NCBI RefSeq assembly: GCF_011170065.1
Contig: NZ_BLLH01000002.1
Coordinates: forward strand, 278,247-342,246
Source: Pseudolactococcus insecticola
GTDB taxonomy: Bacteria > Bacillota > Bacilli > Lactobacillales > Streptococcaceae
Direction: 5' to 3'
Length of the DNA stretch: 64,000 bases
Shown here: piece by piece, positions 1-9,351 of the stretch
Layout: each line of letters begins with the position of its first letter
How positions within the stretch are numbered: position 1 is the first letter of the stretch
Position numbers and translations under genes: made by a program
Notes under the pieces: generated by a model
What the model was told of the DNA's origin: nothing
Seen by the model: only the letters and a program-made list of their open reading frames with translations
Databases searched by the model: none

Positions 1-442
1 CCGTACGCCCTGGTACTTCACTTGCCCCGATGATATAGTTATCTTCAAACGCTTCAAAATAAACATCTGAAATATCATCAAAAAAAGTGATGTCAAAGTC
101 AAAACTCATGGCTCGATCTACCGTATCAGGCAGATATTTTCCAGCCAACAAAGGATAATAAACCTGAATCGGCCAGATTGAAAACATCTCTGATACATCA
201 TAATCTTTGAGGTAGGCAAATTCTTCTTGATCTATCTGAGTATAAACAACTTTTTGACCATAATGTGCTGCAATCTTCTGCATATCTGCCAAGTACTCAT
301 CTGAAATATAATCAGAAAAGGCATAAAAAGTGATGTCATACGCCTTATGAAGCTCAAAAAAATTGGTCAGAAAAGTCGGTGCTTGACTAAAATAGCCACT
401 GTCACCTTTCCCAATGAGATTAATTTGTTTTTTCTCAATCAT
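1..442 (-). CDS. Glycosyltransferase family 8-like protein (partial, C-terminus off the window)
   Basis: Translating the minus strand from the ATG at 442 gives an open frame to the left edge, so only about 147 N-terminal residues are visible. It is a clear paralogue of the product of 1794-3113: both have a central LAGKYLP motif and VDRA just before an aspartate motif, here DFD at about residues 115-117, which fits the DxD metal and nucleotide-sugar site of GT-A enzymes. A Shine-Dalgarno AAGGA lies 7 nt before the ATG. It is the fourth gene of a minus-strand run starting at 4656. It probably adds a sugar to a surface glycan or glycoprotein; the acceptor is unknown and the catalytic half is not visible. 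Confidence 0.75.
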   Translation of the reverse strand, partial: MIEKKQINLIGKGDSGYFSQAPTFLTNFFELHKAYDITFYAFSDYISDEYLADMQKIAAHYGQKVVYTQIDQEEFAYLKDYDVSEMFSIWPIQVYYPLLAGKYLPDTVDRAMSFDFDITFFDDISDVYFEAFEDNYIIGASEVPGRT

Positions 443-507
443 TTACTTATCCTTGTAATGTTAAAACGTTTGATGACAGCTTTTTCCCCCAGATCAAAGT
501 TTGTCGT

Positions 508-1779
508 CTATATGCCAACCAAAAACCAGTCTGACATAGGCTTAAAAGTCGCTTTTTTCGTGATGACGTCTCCGTCTTGTTTGACCACTTCAAAGGGGAT
601 ACGTTCACCGACTTTGACTTGGTTTGTTAGATAAAACTCAATCACCTGCGTCTCAATTATCTCAAGATCAATCTCATAAGTTTCCTGTCCAACAAACGGT
701 ATCATTGGTAAAAACGAGGCTTCACGTGGCTTCTCGCTTACCTGAGTCAATGCTATCTCTAAACTATCCCCCACTTTTGCAAATGTAAAATAGCGTGTTG
801 ACAAAGGCATTTTGACATCAAACCTTACTGGATTTAAAACAGATTGATTCAGCTCAACATAACTAGCATCCATTGACTCCAGAGTCTTAATTATATTTGC
901 TAAGAAATAGGGCACGCCTCCATGTTCCACCAACGCTATATGCTTACTGACACCATTCGTAGTATCAAATGCTATAGCCAAATCAATCAACTGCACACGT
1001 TTATCCCAAATGACTTGGTAATGCGGCCAAAAGGCTTGGCTATCTGACGACGACATAATCGTAATTTTTGCATCTTTACTATCACTGCGCATAAACGGCT
1101 CTAACACCTCACCAAATGACGTCGGAATCTGATCTCGCAAGAGACTATAGTCTCTATTGTGCAAATAAGCAACCGTCAGAGCCGGTTCATGTGCGACGGC
1201 ATAATAATCCCCTGCAAGTGCATGTAAAACTGCCCCAAACCCGCCACGACTTGACCCCATAAGCAGAACACGCGCTTTATCAATCTTCAAATCCTGATAA
1301 GTTTTTTTAATTAAGTTTTGAACATCTGAGATATAGTCCGGATAATTTTCTGTATTCATGAAAAATGACCCTGAGATCAGATTGGTATCTGCTATTTCTA
1401 GGATGTAGGTATTTCTTGGCAGATGCTTTTTTAAGTCTCGAAAAATTTCTTCTCTGCCAAACATGCGACCACGCGCATTGACATCATAAATAAGAAAGGG
1501 CGGAAAAACAACAACTAGCTTGTTCTTAAAACTTGTCGAAGGTGTTTTGGGCTGCGTTATCCGGTACTGTAACTTACCAACATGTCCAAATCCAAAGTCA
1601 AGATTTGTCAACTTGACAAAGCGGTACTCACCAGTATCCGTGTTATATCCATCTACTGTATAGCCTTGATTGGCATAATCCTTGATTTTGTGATAATTAG
1701 TAACGCTTTTTTGCCTATGAAACGTTGTCATATCTCCACGATCATTTTCAAATTTCTCGAAAAATTCTATCTCTGACAT
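508..1779 (-). CDS. Alpha/beta-hydrolase fold protein, possibly XcbB/CpsF-like, in a glycan operon
   Basis: This 423-residue protein has a nucleophile elbow, GSSRGG at about residues 175-180 with Ser177 as likely nucleophile, after a hydrophobic strand (VLLM), as in serine esterases and acyltransferases. No signal peptide or membrane segment is seen, so it is probably cytoplasmic. The overall look recalls the XcbB/CpsF proteins of capsule loci and the hydrolase domain of Asp2 proteins; I recall those families and cannot align to them here. It lies between two GT8-like genes, 14 nt after the upstream one, with a strong GGAGGAGAG ribosome site. Likely roles are acetylation or deacetylation of a sugar, or transfer of a sugar phosphate. 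The fold is fairly sure, the reaction is not. Confidence 0.6.
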   Translation of the reverse strand: MSEIEFFEKFENDRGDMTTFHRQKSVTNYHKIKDYANQGYTVDGYNTDTGEYRFVKLTNLDFGFGHVGKLQYRITQPKTPSTSFKNKLVVVFPPFLIYDVNARGRMFGREEIFRDLKKHLPRNTYILEIADTNLISGSFFMNTENYPDYISDVQNLIKKTYQDLKIDKARVLLMGSSRGGFGAVLHALAGDYYAVAHEPALTVAYLHNRDYSLLRDQIPTSFGEVLEPFMRSDSKDAKITIMSSSDSQAFWPHYQVIWDKRVQLIDLAIAFDTTNGVSKHIALVEHGGVPYFLANIIKTLESMDASYVELNQSVLNPVRFDVKMPLSTRYFTFAKVGDSLEIALTQVSEKPREASFLPMIPFVGQETYEIDLEIIETQVIEFYLTNQVKVGERIPFEVVKQDGDVITKKATFKPMSDWFLVGI

Positions 1780-1793
1780 AACTCTCCTCCCTG

Positions 1794-3113
1794 TTAGCTA
1801 TCTGTCAACTTCTCTATCGAAATATCTATCAAATCAATGACAGACCCGATTGGCACACCATATGATGAAAAGCCAATACCATCGTAATTTTTTGAGGCAA
1901 AGTTTATCGTCGCCGTAAAAGTCGTTGGCTCCTGACTTGCAACTGGACCAGATGTTAATCGGGTAAGTTTACTACTATTATTACTAAACCCAATCATACC
2001 AAGGTTCTCAATCGTAAGCGATGACTGAATCACGAGCTTAACTTGATAATCTCCCTGAGTTTTTCTTGCCATGAATTGTTTGGAAAAACGATAGTTCAGC
2101 CGTGCTATTTGTTTTTCTTCACTTTCTTGGATACGATTGCTATCCAAAAAAAGAGATTTGACATGCTTCATGATATTTTTACGACTCACAAAATTAGGTA
2201 GCAGGTTAAAATTGCTGTACTTGCTCGCACGCACTAGTTTTGCATCAAAGTACTGGTAAACCTCGTCAGAAGTTAATACTCCAAGTAACATCTGCGCCTT
2301 AAGTTCATATTGCGCCCGTTGATAGATCAAATCTGGATAATCACCCGTCAGAACATGGCTTAAATCACTTTGAAAGACTGCCTTCAAGGCACCGACTAAA
2401 TGTATGATTGGCGCTTTTTCTTCATACAAACCATGAGAAATGCGATTATCCGTTATGACTTTGATATGTTCTAAAAAGGTAAATGCTAGCAATCCCTGAT
2501 CTGCAAAAAAACTCACCGTATTTCTAAAAACTTTAACTGGTGGTAGCTGCGCTGACTTTGCAACAAAGTCCTGCATATATTGTCCATCGATATGATTTGC
2601 TCGCAAAGCTGCCACGTTCAACATCAGAACGCCTGTATTGATAAGGAGCCCCCGCCGCAGCTCTGACGGAGTGATAGTCGCCTGTTCCTTGAAAATAATA
2701 TCGCGCTTTCCGATAAAATAATTACCATCAAAGTCAGCGTGATAGAAGCTCATAATCTGACCTACAAAAAGCACATCTAAGTCAAAATAAACAGCACGAT
2801 CAACTGACTCAGGCAGATATTTTCCTGCAAGCATGTAGTAATAGGCCTGTTTTGGCCATCTGTCAGCACCCGCATCATAGTCCTTCAAAAAGTCAAATTC
2901 ATTTTCTGATATTTTGACGTAGTTAAACGTTTGCCCATAGCGCTCTGCAATCGCTGATAACTGCGTTTGATGTTTTGTAGATAAAGCATCACAAAATGCA
3001 AAAAATCTAACGTCAAACTCTGAGTGAAGGTCACAAAAATTGACAAAAAATGCCGGTGCTTCATCAAAAAAATGGTCATCGCCACAGATGACGACATTAA
3101 GTTCTTCTCGCAT
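1794..3113 (-). CDS. Glycosyltransferase family 8-like protein
   Basis: This 439-residue protein has an N-terminal GT-A-like domain of about 250 residues with AVYFDLDVLFVG at about 107-118; DLD is the expected metal and nucleotide-sugar motif. The hydrophilic C-terminal 150 residues are not recognised and may hold an acceptor-binding or beta-rich domain. It is paralogous to the partial gene at 1-442, so the operon has two related transferases, probably with different donors or acceptors. The ATG at 3113 has AAGGA 5 nt upstream. It begins 16 nt after the GT-B gene and is followed after 14 nt by the hydrolase gene, which suggests co-transcription. GT8 enzymes usually use UDP-glucose or UDP-galactose; the donor here cannot be read. 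Confidence 0.8.
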   Translation of the reverse strand: MREELNVVICGDDHFFDEAPAFFVNFCDLHSEFDVRFFAFCDALSTKHQTQLSAIAERYGQTFNYVKISENEFDFLKDYDAGADRWPKQAYYYMLAGKYLPESVDRAVYFDLDVLFVGQIMSFYHADFDGNYFIGKRDIIFKEQATITPSELRRGLLINTGVLMLNVAALRANHIDGQYMQDFVAKSAQLPPVKVFRNTVSFFADQGLLAFTFLEHIKVITDNRISHGLYEEKAPIIHLVGALKAVFQSDLSHVLTGDYPDLIYQRAQYELKAQMLLGVLTSDEVYQYFDAKLVRASKYSNFNLLPNFVSRKNIMKHVKSLFLDSNRIQESEEKQIARLNYRFSKQFMARKTQGDYQVKLVIQSSLTIENLGMIGFSNNSSKLTRLTSGPVASQEPTTFTATINFASKNYDGIGFSSYGVPIGSVIDLIDISIEKLTDS

Positions 3114-3129
3114 GCTTTTCCTTTATCGT

Positions 3130-4656
3130 TTACAACGTCTCAAAAACATCAGAAAATAGTTCTTCTACAATTTGTTTTTCAGGTTGCGCTTGGTGTAACC
3201 ATTTCGCAGTATTTGCGATCTGGTTTTCTAGTAATGTATCGCCATTTGTCAATATTTCCTGCATTTCAGCTTCAAGCCTATCAAACTGAGTGAGTCTATG
3301 GACACCATCCATGAGTGCCTCACCATCTTGACTCAGTTTTTTATGACCCTCACGCTCCAGCCAAACAATCGGCGTACGCAGTATCTGAGACTCATATAAG
3401 ATAGAAACACCGTCTGCAATAACCAAGTCAGCCGCCTTGACAAGCGCATGCATCCCTCGGTCAGCAACAACTCTTGCATTAGGTAAGGCTTCCCATTTTT
3501 GAACAAATTCTCTATATTTTTGAGGATTATGTGTTTGAAACTCGGGATGCGGATTCAGTATAAAGGCATAATCAGGATATTTCTCAATCAAGGCAAGGTA
3601 TTTATCAAAAAATTGTCCCAAAACACCAAACTGCAAGCCCTTATCCTCGATTGTAAAATGCGCAACAATAACAATTTTTTTCTTGAAATCACGCATTTCC
3701 TCAGGCCAATATGCCTCAGTTTGTGCAATAGAGACTGCTTTAATATTGCCAACATCATGATACTTATCAGCAATGTCTTGGCGTCCAGCTTTCTCATAGT
3801 TATCTTTTTCGTTTTGTGACAGAGTCCCATAGATCACGTTTCCGTAAAGATAATAAGGGCTCGTATTTGTTGCTGGATCCATCCATTGTGCCGTATCATC
3901 AGAAATAAAGTTATCAATAACCGTATAAAAAATACTGTTTAGCTTGGCATATGACAGACTTGGTGCACTAAAGACCTTGTGCCAGCCATCTTCCCATGGA
4001 TCTTGTCGAAAGATAAAGTGCGGTAAGAATGTTTTCAAGCTCTGAGCCAGTTCATCAGGCTCTCCAGTCTCAAATGCAATGCCTGCCGCCTTGAGTTCGT
4101 CGTTTAATTTTGGTAAGATGTTTGCACCATTTGGAATCACCCATGGCACCGTGTAAACTTTCAGCTCAAACCGTTCATCTACTTGCAATCGTAGCATCAA
4201 ATCTCGCATGGCAACAACGCTGCCATACTTATGGAGTAAAAAGGCTACTTTTACCTTTCCCTCACTGAGTTTTGTCATTTTGAAATTCAGCTTTTGTATG
4301 ATAGCGTGGGCTGTTTTTCTCTCAGATCTTAGGCTGTCATTTTCTACCTGCTCATCCAACAACATCTCATCTAGCCTCGCTGCATGCTTTAAATTATTCA
4401 CTTTCAAAAATCTGGGATTGATACCCATTTTTCCTTCAAAACGACCTGGTGTCGTTTCAACCAGTGTCATTTTTAGTTGATGATTATTATCATATATCAA
4501 TAACGCTTCATCTGCTATCGTCCAAAAAGAAAGATTTGAACTTGTACTATTTTCAATCTTGCCATCTGCTGTGAACCTGACATTTTCTGAAAAAGTTCTT
4601 GCAAAAGGCCTACCATATGCCCAGATAGTACTTGTTAGGAGTTCTTTTTTTATCAT
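3130..4656 (-). CDS. GT-B fold transferase resembling CDP-glycerol glycerophosphotransferases
   Basis: First gene of the left-edge glycan operon, 508 residues. The first 100 residues are unrecognised. From about residue 125 there is a two-Rossmann GT-B layout with the start KVAFLLHKYGSV. A C-terminal half with NPHPEFQ and ADGVSILYESQ recalls the Glyphos_transf family that builds teichoic-acid-like polymers, where that late motif binds the nucleotide phosphate. No membrane segment is visible. A weak GGGGA lies 9 nt before the ATG. The leader starts at a TATAAT at 4713-4718. Its neighbours are two GT8-like genes and a hydrolase, so the operon probably decorates a wall polymer or surface protein. 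Another GT-B transferase is possible. Confidence 0.65.
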   Translation of the reverse strand: MIKKELLTSTIWAYGRPFARTFSENVRFTADGKIENSTSSNLSFWTIADEALLIYDNNHQLKMTLVETTPGRFEGKMGINPRFLKVNNLKHAARLDEMLLDEQVENDSLRSERKTAHAIIQKLNFKMTKLSEGKVKVAFLLHKYGSVVAMRDLMLRLQVDERFELKVYTVPWVIPNGANILPKLNDELKAAGIAFETGEPDELAQSLKTFLPHFIFRQDPWEDGWHKVFSAPSLSYAKLNSIFYTVIDNFISDDTAQWMDPATNTSPYYLYGNVIYGTLSQNEKDNYEKAGRQDIADKYHDVGNIKAVSIAQTEAYWPEEMRDFKKKIVIVAHFTIEDKGLQFGVLGQFFDKYLALIEKYPDYAFILNPHPEFQTHNPQKYREFVQKWEALPNARVVADRGMHALVKAADLVIADGVSILYESQILRTPIVWLEREGHKKLSQDGEALMDGVHRLTQFDRLEAEMQEILTNGDTLLENQIANTAKWLHQAQPEKQIVEELFSDVFETL

Positions 4657-4712
4657 TTTCTTTATTCCCCATTTTTTTACTATAATGCTATCTTAAACTA
4701 TATTATCTATCT

Positions 4713-4718
4713 ATTATA
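4713..4718 (-). promoter_or_regulatory. -10 box of the glycan operon, directly after a terminator T-tract
   Basis: On the minus strand the sequence reads TTTTTTGGTATAATAG: an extended TGG-TATAAT box whose upstream part is the T-run of the preceding gene's terminator. No good -35 is seen. The predicted leader is about 50 nt. Confidence 0.6.
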
Positions 4719-4720
4719 CC

Positions 4721-4746
4721 AAAAAACACGCTATTTAGCGCGTTTT
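4721..4746 (-). terminator. Terminator of the DUF4811 gene
   Basis: Minus-strand stem AACGCGCT, loop AAAT, AGCGTGTT, then T6. It lies 19 nt after the DUF4811 stop codon and abuts the next promoter. Confidence 0.85.
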
Positions 4747-4764
4747 CGCTTTATGGTCACAGTC

Positions 4765-5478
4765 TTACTTGATTGCTAAAAGTGACTTGATTTGTTGCAC
4801 TTGAAGTTCTGTGTATTTTTCTGGATCTGCTTTTTGAAGTTGGGCGAGTTGCGCTGCTTTTGCAGGATCTGCTTTAACTTCAGCAGCCATTTTAGCTTGT
4901 AGCTCTGGCGCTTTCTTTTGCAGTTCAGCTGCTTGTTTTTGTGTCAAAACAAGCCAAGTTTTTGCTGGCACTTTGACGACATTTTTTTCCTTAACAAGCT
5001 CACCGTCTTCATCGCCGATACCAAAGATCACTTTGAAAAAGTCATTTGACCATGTTCGTGTTGTTTTAGTCGTCGTCAATGTCGCTTTTTTGACTGCTGC
5101 CGTTTTATAAGTAGCAGATTTTTTAACACTTTCACTGATGTGTTTTTTATCTGGTGTGAAATGCGCACTTGGCTTTTTATCCGTTGCTTTATCTCGGTAA
5201 ACTAGGACATAATCTCCTGATTTTGTACCAATTGGCACATCAATCATCATACCAAAACTAGCATTTGTATCACCAGCCGTATAAATCTCAGTCGTTGTTG
5301 TTTTCGATACAGTTTTCATGCCCCAATGATGGCTAAAATGCGCCGTCAAGCCACCCACGCTAAGCGCAAGCAAGATAAAACTAATGCCACCAAAAATCCA
5401 GCGGACAAGGTCTGCTTTTGTGAACATAAAGAAGTAAAAAACAAGTACAGCGAAAATCGCAATGATAGGAATAATCAT
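4765..5478 (-). CDS. DUF4811 domain membrane protein linked to a drug exporter
   Basis: This 237-residue protein has two N-terminal membrane helices (about 3-18 and 27-47), followed by an outside-facing or soluble region with beta-rich character, and a charged Ala/Gln/Lys C-terminus likely to form a helix or coiled coil. It matches what I recall of the Lactobacillales DUF4811 family, usually found next to DHA2-type exporters. Its ATG comes 2 nt after the exporter's stop codon and uses a GGAGG inside the exporter's last codons, so translation is coupled. The function is unknown; an accessory role for the exporter is inferred from this conserved pairing. A terminator follows at 4721-4746. Confidence 0.75.
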   Translation of the reverse strand: MIIPIIAIFAVLVFYFFMFTKADLVRWIFGGISFILLALSVGGLTAHFSHHWGMKTVSKTTTTEIYTAGDTNASFGMMIDVPIGTKSGDYVLVYRDKATDKKPSAHFTPDKKHISESVKKSATYKTAAVKKATLTTTKTTRTWSNDFFKVIFGIGDEDGELVKEKNVVKVPAKTWLVLTQKQAAELQKKAPELQAKMAAEVKADPAKAAQLAQLQKADPEKYTELQVQQIKSLLAIK

Positions 5479-5480
5479 GA

Positions 5481-7025
5481 TTATTTACCTCCTTTTACAT
5501 CTGCAGTCGCAGTTTCATCTTTTCCTTCGATATGTTTACCCTTGCGCAACAGTCCTGAAATCAAAAGACCAATCACAGCAAATAAGAAACCAAGGAAGAA
5601 TGACACGTGAAAACCATCTAAACTAGCATGAATCATCTTTTCAGCATAAGCCAATGGATTTGACGTTTGTAGCGATTTTGCCGGTGTGTTATTTGTGATG
5701 ATATTTTGTGTGACAGATGACAAGAGAGCAACGACAACTGCTGAGGCAACTTGCCGTGCTGTATTGTTACTTGCTGTCCCTTGTGCGGCTTCTTGAGGTG
5801 GCAGAGCTGACATGGCTGATGCAGTCAGTGGCATCATGACCATGGCAATCCCAAACATACGAAGCGCATACATGGTTGTAATGAAGATAGTAGACGTTGT
5901 TTCGCTCAAAAACATGAACGGCAACGTCCCGATAGCTAGGATAGTAAAGCCGACACGAGCAAGGCGTTTTGCCCCGACTTTATCGTAAGCAGCTCCCGCA
6001 AGCGGTGACACAATCCCCATCATCAAAGCCCCAGGCAAGAGTGCAATCCCTGAGTTCAAAGCTGATAAACCACGAACATTTTGCAAATAAAGTGGCAACA
6101 TCATCTCAACACCCATCATGGCCATCATAGATAGCGCAATCGCAGCTGTTGTCACGGTAAATTGTTTGTTAAGGAAAACTTTAACGTCCAAAAACGGATC
6201 GCTCATGCGAGTTTGACGTAAAACAAACAAGACGATAATCAGGATACCAACCACGATTGGTACGATAACTTTCGGCACATTGCCCCAACCTTCTGTTGCA
6301 ACGTTTGTGAATCCCCAAAGAAAGAGTCCGAAACCTAGAATAGATTCAACCAATGACAAGAAATCGAGTTTCATCGGACGGTTTGGAATGACGTCTTTCA
6401 AGACAAATGGTGACAAGACAAATGCGATTGTGATGACCACAAGTGGCAAGATAAAGATTGTCCGCCAAGAGTTTGAGATGGTAAGTCCCAAAATCACATG
6501 ATTTTTTTCCAAAATCCAACCTGACAAAGTTGGTCCGATAGCTGGTGCAAGCCCAATCACGAGTCCACCAAGCCCCATGGCTTTACCGCGTTCTTCGGCT
6601 GGGAAGATATTGACCATGACGACTTGCATCAAGGGCATAGTGATCCCAACTGCGATGGCTTGGATAATCCGTCCTGCTAGAAAGACAGTCCAATTTGAAG
6701 TCGGTGCAACGCTCGCCGTAAACATACCTATAAATAATAGCGCATAAGCCACAACATAGAGCCATTTTGTAGAAAACTTCGTTGTTAAATAGGCTGAAAC
6801 GGGAACCATGATACCGTTTGCAAGCAAAAACCATGTCGTTGCTTCCTGTGCTGTCGACAGGTTAATATCGAAGTCTTTCATAAGAGATGGAAGCGCCGTC
6901 CCAAGTGACGTCTGCATCAGCATCCCTGCAAATGTCGCAACCAGAATCAAGACAAGCATAGCCATACGTTTATATGGTTTGCCATGAATATCAAGTGTCG
7001 GTGCTTTTGTAGTAGTATCTGACAA
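5481..7025 (-). CDS. DHA2-family (14-TM) MFS drug exporter, TTG start
   Basis: This 514-residue protein has the pattern of 14-helix drug:H+ antiporters of the EmrB/QacA/LmrB kind: an early conserved block with ATTWFLLANGI, a GRIIQAIAVG stretch in the helix 4 region, and motif-C-like LAPAIGPTLSGWI in helix 5. It should sit in the cytoplasmic membrane and export hydrophobic drugs or toxic compounds; the substrate cannot be read. The chosen start is a TTG at 7025 with AAAGGAG 7 nt upstream; no ATG fits better. A consensus-like promoter lies at 7095-7123, and the leader holds a small hairpin (TTGTCT/AGACAA). It is co-transcribed with the DUF4811 gene. No adjacent regulator gene is visible. Confidence 0.88.
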   Translation of the reverse strand: MSDTTTKAPTLDIHGKPYKRMAMLVLILVATFAGMLMQTSLGTALPSLMKDFDINLSTAQEATTWFLLANGIMVPVSAYLTTKFSTKWLYVVAYALLFIGMFTASVAPTSNWTVFLAGRIIQAIAVGITMPLMQVVMVNIFPAEERGKAMGLGGLVIGLAPAIGPTLSGWILEKNHVILGLTISNSWRTIFILPLVVITIAFVLSPFVLKDVIPNRPMKLDFLSLVESILGFGLFLWGFTNVATEGWGNVPKVIVPIVVGILIIVLFVLRQTRMSDPFLDVKVFLNKQFTVTTAAIALSMMAMMGVEMMLPLYLQNVRGLSALNSGIALLPGALMMGIVSPLAGAAYDKVGAKRLARVGFTILAIGTLPFMFLSETTSTIFITTMYALRMFGIAMVMMPLTASAMSALPPQEAAQGTASNNTARQVASAVVVALLSSVTQNIITNNTPAKSLQTSNPLAYAEKMIHASLDGFHVSFFLGFLFAVIGLLISGLLRKGKHIEGKDETATADVKGGK

Positions 7026-7094
7026 TGTATTTCTCCTTTAATTTAATTCATTACGTTTGTCTTTCAAGAGACAATAGATGTAATTGCATTATTT

Positions 7095-7123
7095 AGTTTA
7101 CGACTTTCATTTTGCTTTGTCAA
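7095..7123 (-). promoter_or_regulatory. Promoter of the MFS exporter operon
   Basis: Minus-strand -35 TTGACA (7118-7123), 17-nt spacer, -10 TAAACT (7095-7100). The leader of about 65 nt contains a TTGTCT-CTTGAA-AGACAA hairpin, a possible regulatory site. Confidence 0.75.
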
Positions 7124-7183
7124 GGATTTTGTTAACTAAGTTTACAATAAAACGTTTTCATACATTATTTTGGTGATAATATC

Positions 7184-7211
7184 AAAAAAAGCAGCTCTTG
7201 TGAGTTGCTTT
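7184..7211 (-). terminator. gyrB terminator
   Basis: Minus-strand AGCAACTC-ACAA-GAGCTGCT with one mismatch, followed by T7, just after the gyrB stop codon. Confidence 0.85.
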
Positions 7212-7216
7212 CTTCA

Positions 7217-9193
7217 TTAAATATCAATCGTTGAATATTGTGCATTGGCTTCAATGAAGTCACGGCGTGGTTCCACGCGATCACCCATGAGCATGTCAAA
7301 GATTTGATCAGCTTCTGCTGCGTCATCAACGCTGACTTGTGCCATGGTTCTGTATTCTGGATCCATGGTCGTTTCCCAGAGCTGATGGTCATCCATTTCA
7401 CCAAGCCCTTTATAACGCTGGACGATTGGCTTACGATTCCCATTCGTCATACTGGCAACTGTTTCTTGAAGCTCTTGTTCCTGATTAACACCGGGTTGGA
7501 TGTAGGTGATATTATCGCCAAGTTTCACGCCATAAATCGGTGGCTGTGCAATATAAACATAGCCTGCCTCAACGACTGGGCGCATGTAGCGATAAAATAG
7601 CGTCAAGAGCAGGGTTCTGATGTGCGCACCGTCAACATCGGCATCGGTCATAATGACAAGCTTGTGATAACGTGCTTTTGACACATCAAAATCAGCACCA
7701 AAACCAGTCCCCATCGCAGTAAACAGCGAGCGAATTTCTTCATTGGCCAGAATTTTATCCATGCTTGCTTTTTCGACGTTTAAAATCTTACCTCGAATCG
7801 GCAAAATCGCTTGAAACTCACGATTTCGACCAGACTTGGCAGAACCACCGGCTGAGTCTCCTTCGACGATGAAGATTTCAGTTTGTGTCGGATCGTTAGA
7901 TGAGCAGTCTGCTAATTTCCCTGGTAAGTTTGAGATTTCAAGTCCTGATTTTTTACGAGTCACTTCGCGGGCACGTTTGGCTGCAATGCGCGCCTTACTT
8001 GCAAGAATTCCTTTTTCAACGATTCTGCGTGCAACTTGCGGATTTTCAAGCAAAAATGTCGTTAATTCTTCGCTGAAAAGTTTATTTACGATACCTGAAA
8101 CTTCAGAGTTACCTAACTTTGTCTTGGTTTGTCCTTCAAACTGCGGATTCGGGTGTTTGACAGAAATGACTGCCGTCAGACCTTCACGAACGTCATCACC
8201 CGTCAGATTCTCCTCATTTTCTTTGAGGAGTTTGTTAGTCTTGGCGTAGTTGTTAATCACGCGCGTCAGAGCTGTTCTAAACCCTTGTTCATGCGTTCCA
8301 CCTTCGTGGGTGCTGATATTATTTGCAAATGACAACACCGTTGAGTGATAGTCCCCTGTATATTGCATAGCAACTTCGACTGCAATCCCGTCCATCTCGC
8401 CTTCGGTGAAAATAGCTGGTTCAAACAAGGCTGTTTTCTTTTCATTGAGATAGGCAACATAGGACTGAATCCCACCTTCATAGTGGTAATGCAGGGTTTC
8501 AGCTTCGTCAGGGCGTTTATCTGTGATTGAGATGCGCAAACCACGGTTTAAAAAGGCAAGCTCACGCACGCGCTTCGCTAGTTTTTCAAACTCAAACTCA
8601 GTCGTTTCCGTGAAAATCGTCGGATCTGGTGTAAAATGGACAGTTGTCCCGTGTTTATCGGTGTCTCCAATAAGTTTGAGGTCCTCTCCAACTATACCAC
8701 GGTGATATTCTTGGAAATATTGTTTACCTTGCGTAAAAACGTTGACATCTAACTGTGTCGACAGGGCATTGACGACTGATGAGCCTACGCCGTGCAAACC
8801 ACCAGAGACTTTATAGCCGCCTCCGCCAAATTTACCACCCGCGTGAAGCACAGTAAAGACTGTTTCAACTGCTGGACGACCTGTTTTTTCCTGGATACCA
8901 ACTGGAATACCACGTCCATCGTCGATAACCGTAATCGAATTATCTGGCTCAATAAAGACTTCGATATGCGTTGCAAATCCAGCAAGCGCCTCATCAATCG
9001 AGTTATCCACAATTTCCCAGACCAAATGATGCAGTCCTTCTGCTGAGGTCGAGCCGATATACATCCCTGGTCGCATGCGAACAGCTTCAAGCCCTTCTAG
9101 GACTTGAATCTGACTAGCATCATACTCGGCTGCTCTTTCTTTTAAGTCTTGCGCTTTATCTATCACGTCGTTTGCTTCGTTTTCTAGTGTCAA
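7217..9193 (-). CDS. gyrB: DNA gyrase subunit B
   Basis: ATPase subunit of DNA gyrase, which with GyrA introduces negative supercoils. The order is a GHKL ATPase domain ([35 protein letters not shown]), a transducer, and a TOPRIM domain with [13 protein letters not shown] and [13 protein letters not shown]. The C-terminal RRDFIE...STIDI ending is typical of GyrB rather than ParE. I chose a TTG start at 9193 because GAAGAGG lies 6 nt before it and the product then has a normal N-terminus of about 25 residues before the conserved core (658 aa). The ATG at 9241 adds 16 atypical residues and has its AAGGA only 3 nt away. A TGG-TATAAT promoter lies at 9282-9287. Confidence 0.97.
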   Translation of the reverse strand: MTLENEANDVIDKAQDLKERAAEYDASQIQVLEGLEAVRMRPGMYIGSTSAEGLHHLVWEIVDNSIDEALAGFATHIEVFIEPDNSITVIDDGRGIPVGIQEKTGRPAVETVFTVLHAGGKFGGGGYKVSGGLHGVGSSVVNALSTQLDVNVFTQGKQYFQEYHRGIVGEDLKLIGDTDKHGTTVHFTPDPTIFTETTEFEFEKLAKRVRELAFLNRGLRISITDKRPDEAETLHYHYEGGIQSYVAYLNEKKTALFEPAIFTEGEMDGIAVEVAMQYTGDYHSTVLSFANNISTHEGGTHEQGFRTALTRVINNYAKTNKLLKENEENLTGDDVREGLTAVISVKHPNPQFEGQTKTKLGNSEVSGIVNKLFSEELTTFLLENPQVARRIVEKGILASKARIAAKRAREVTRKKSGLEISNLPGKLADCSSNDPTQTEIFIVEGDSAGGSAKSGRNREFQAILPIRGKILNVEKASMDKILANEEIRSLFTAMGTGFGADFDVSKARYHKLVIMTDADVDGAHIRTLLLTLFYRYMRPVVEAGYVYIAQPPIYGVKLGDNITYIQPGVNQEQELQETVASMTNGNRKPIVQRYKGLGEMDDHQLWETTMDPEYRTMAQVSVDDAAEADQIFDMLMGDRVEPRRDFIEANAQYSTIDI

Positions 9194-9281
9194 AATAAAC
9201 CTCTTCTTATTTCCTAAAATCAGCTGAGCTGACTTTTTCATCGGTCCTTCTCTACTTAAAAATAAATAGAGATACCACTAT

Positions 9282-9287
9282 ATTATA
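9282..9287 (-). promoter_or_regulatory. gyrB: -10 box of gyrB
   Basis: Minus-strand TGG-TATAAT, an extended -10, shortly after the terminator of the HAD gene. The leader to the TTG start is about 80 nt. Confidence 0.65.
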
Positions 9288-9300
9288 CCATTTTTCAGAC

Positions 9301-9341
9301 AAAAAAACACCTGCCAAGCCGTGATCAGAAAGCAGGTGTTT
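9301..9341 (-). terminator. Terminator of the HAD gene
   Basis: Ten-bp stem AAACACCTGC/GCAGGTGTTT followed by a T-run on the minus strand. Confidence 0.9.
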
Positions 9342-9351
9342 GTTTTAATTT

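Noticed and set aside
347..634. A plus-strand 95-codon frame at the left edge
   Set aside because: It overlaps two minus-strand genes with good ribosome sites and has no recognisable product.
1..4656. Accessory Sec (SecA2/SecY2) locus
   Set aside because: Only glycosyltransferases and a hydrolase are in view; no Sec gene or serine-rich adhesin is seen in the window.
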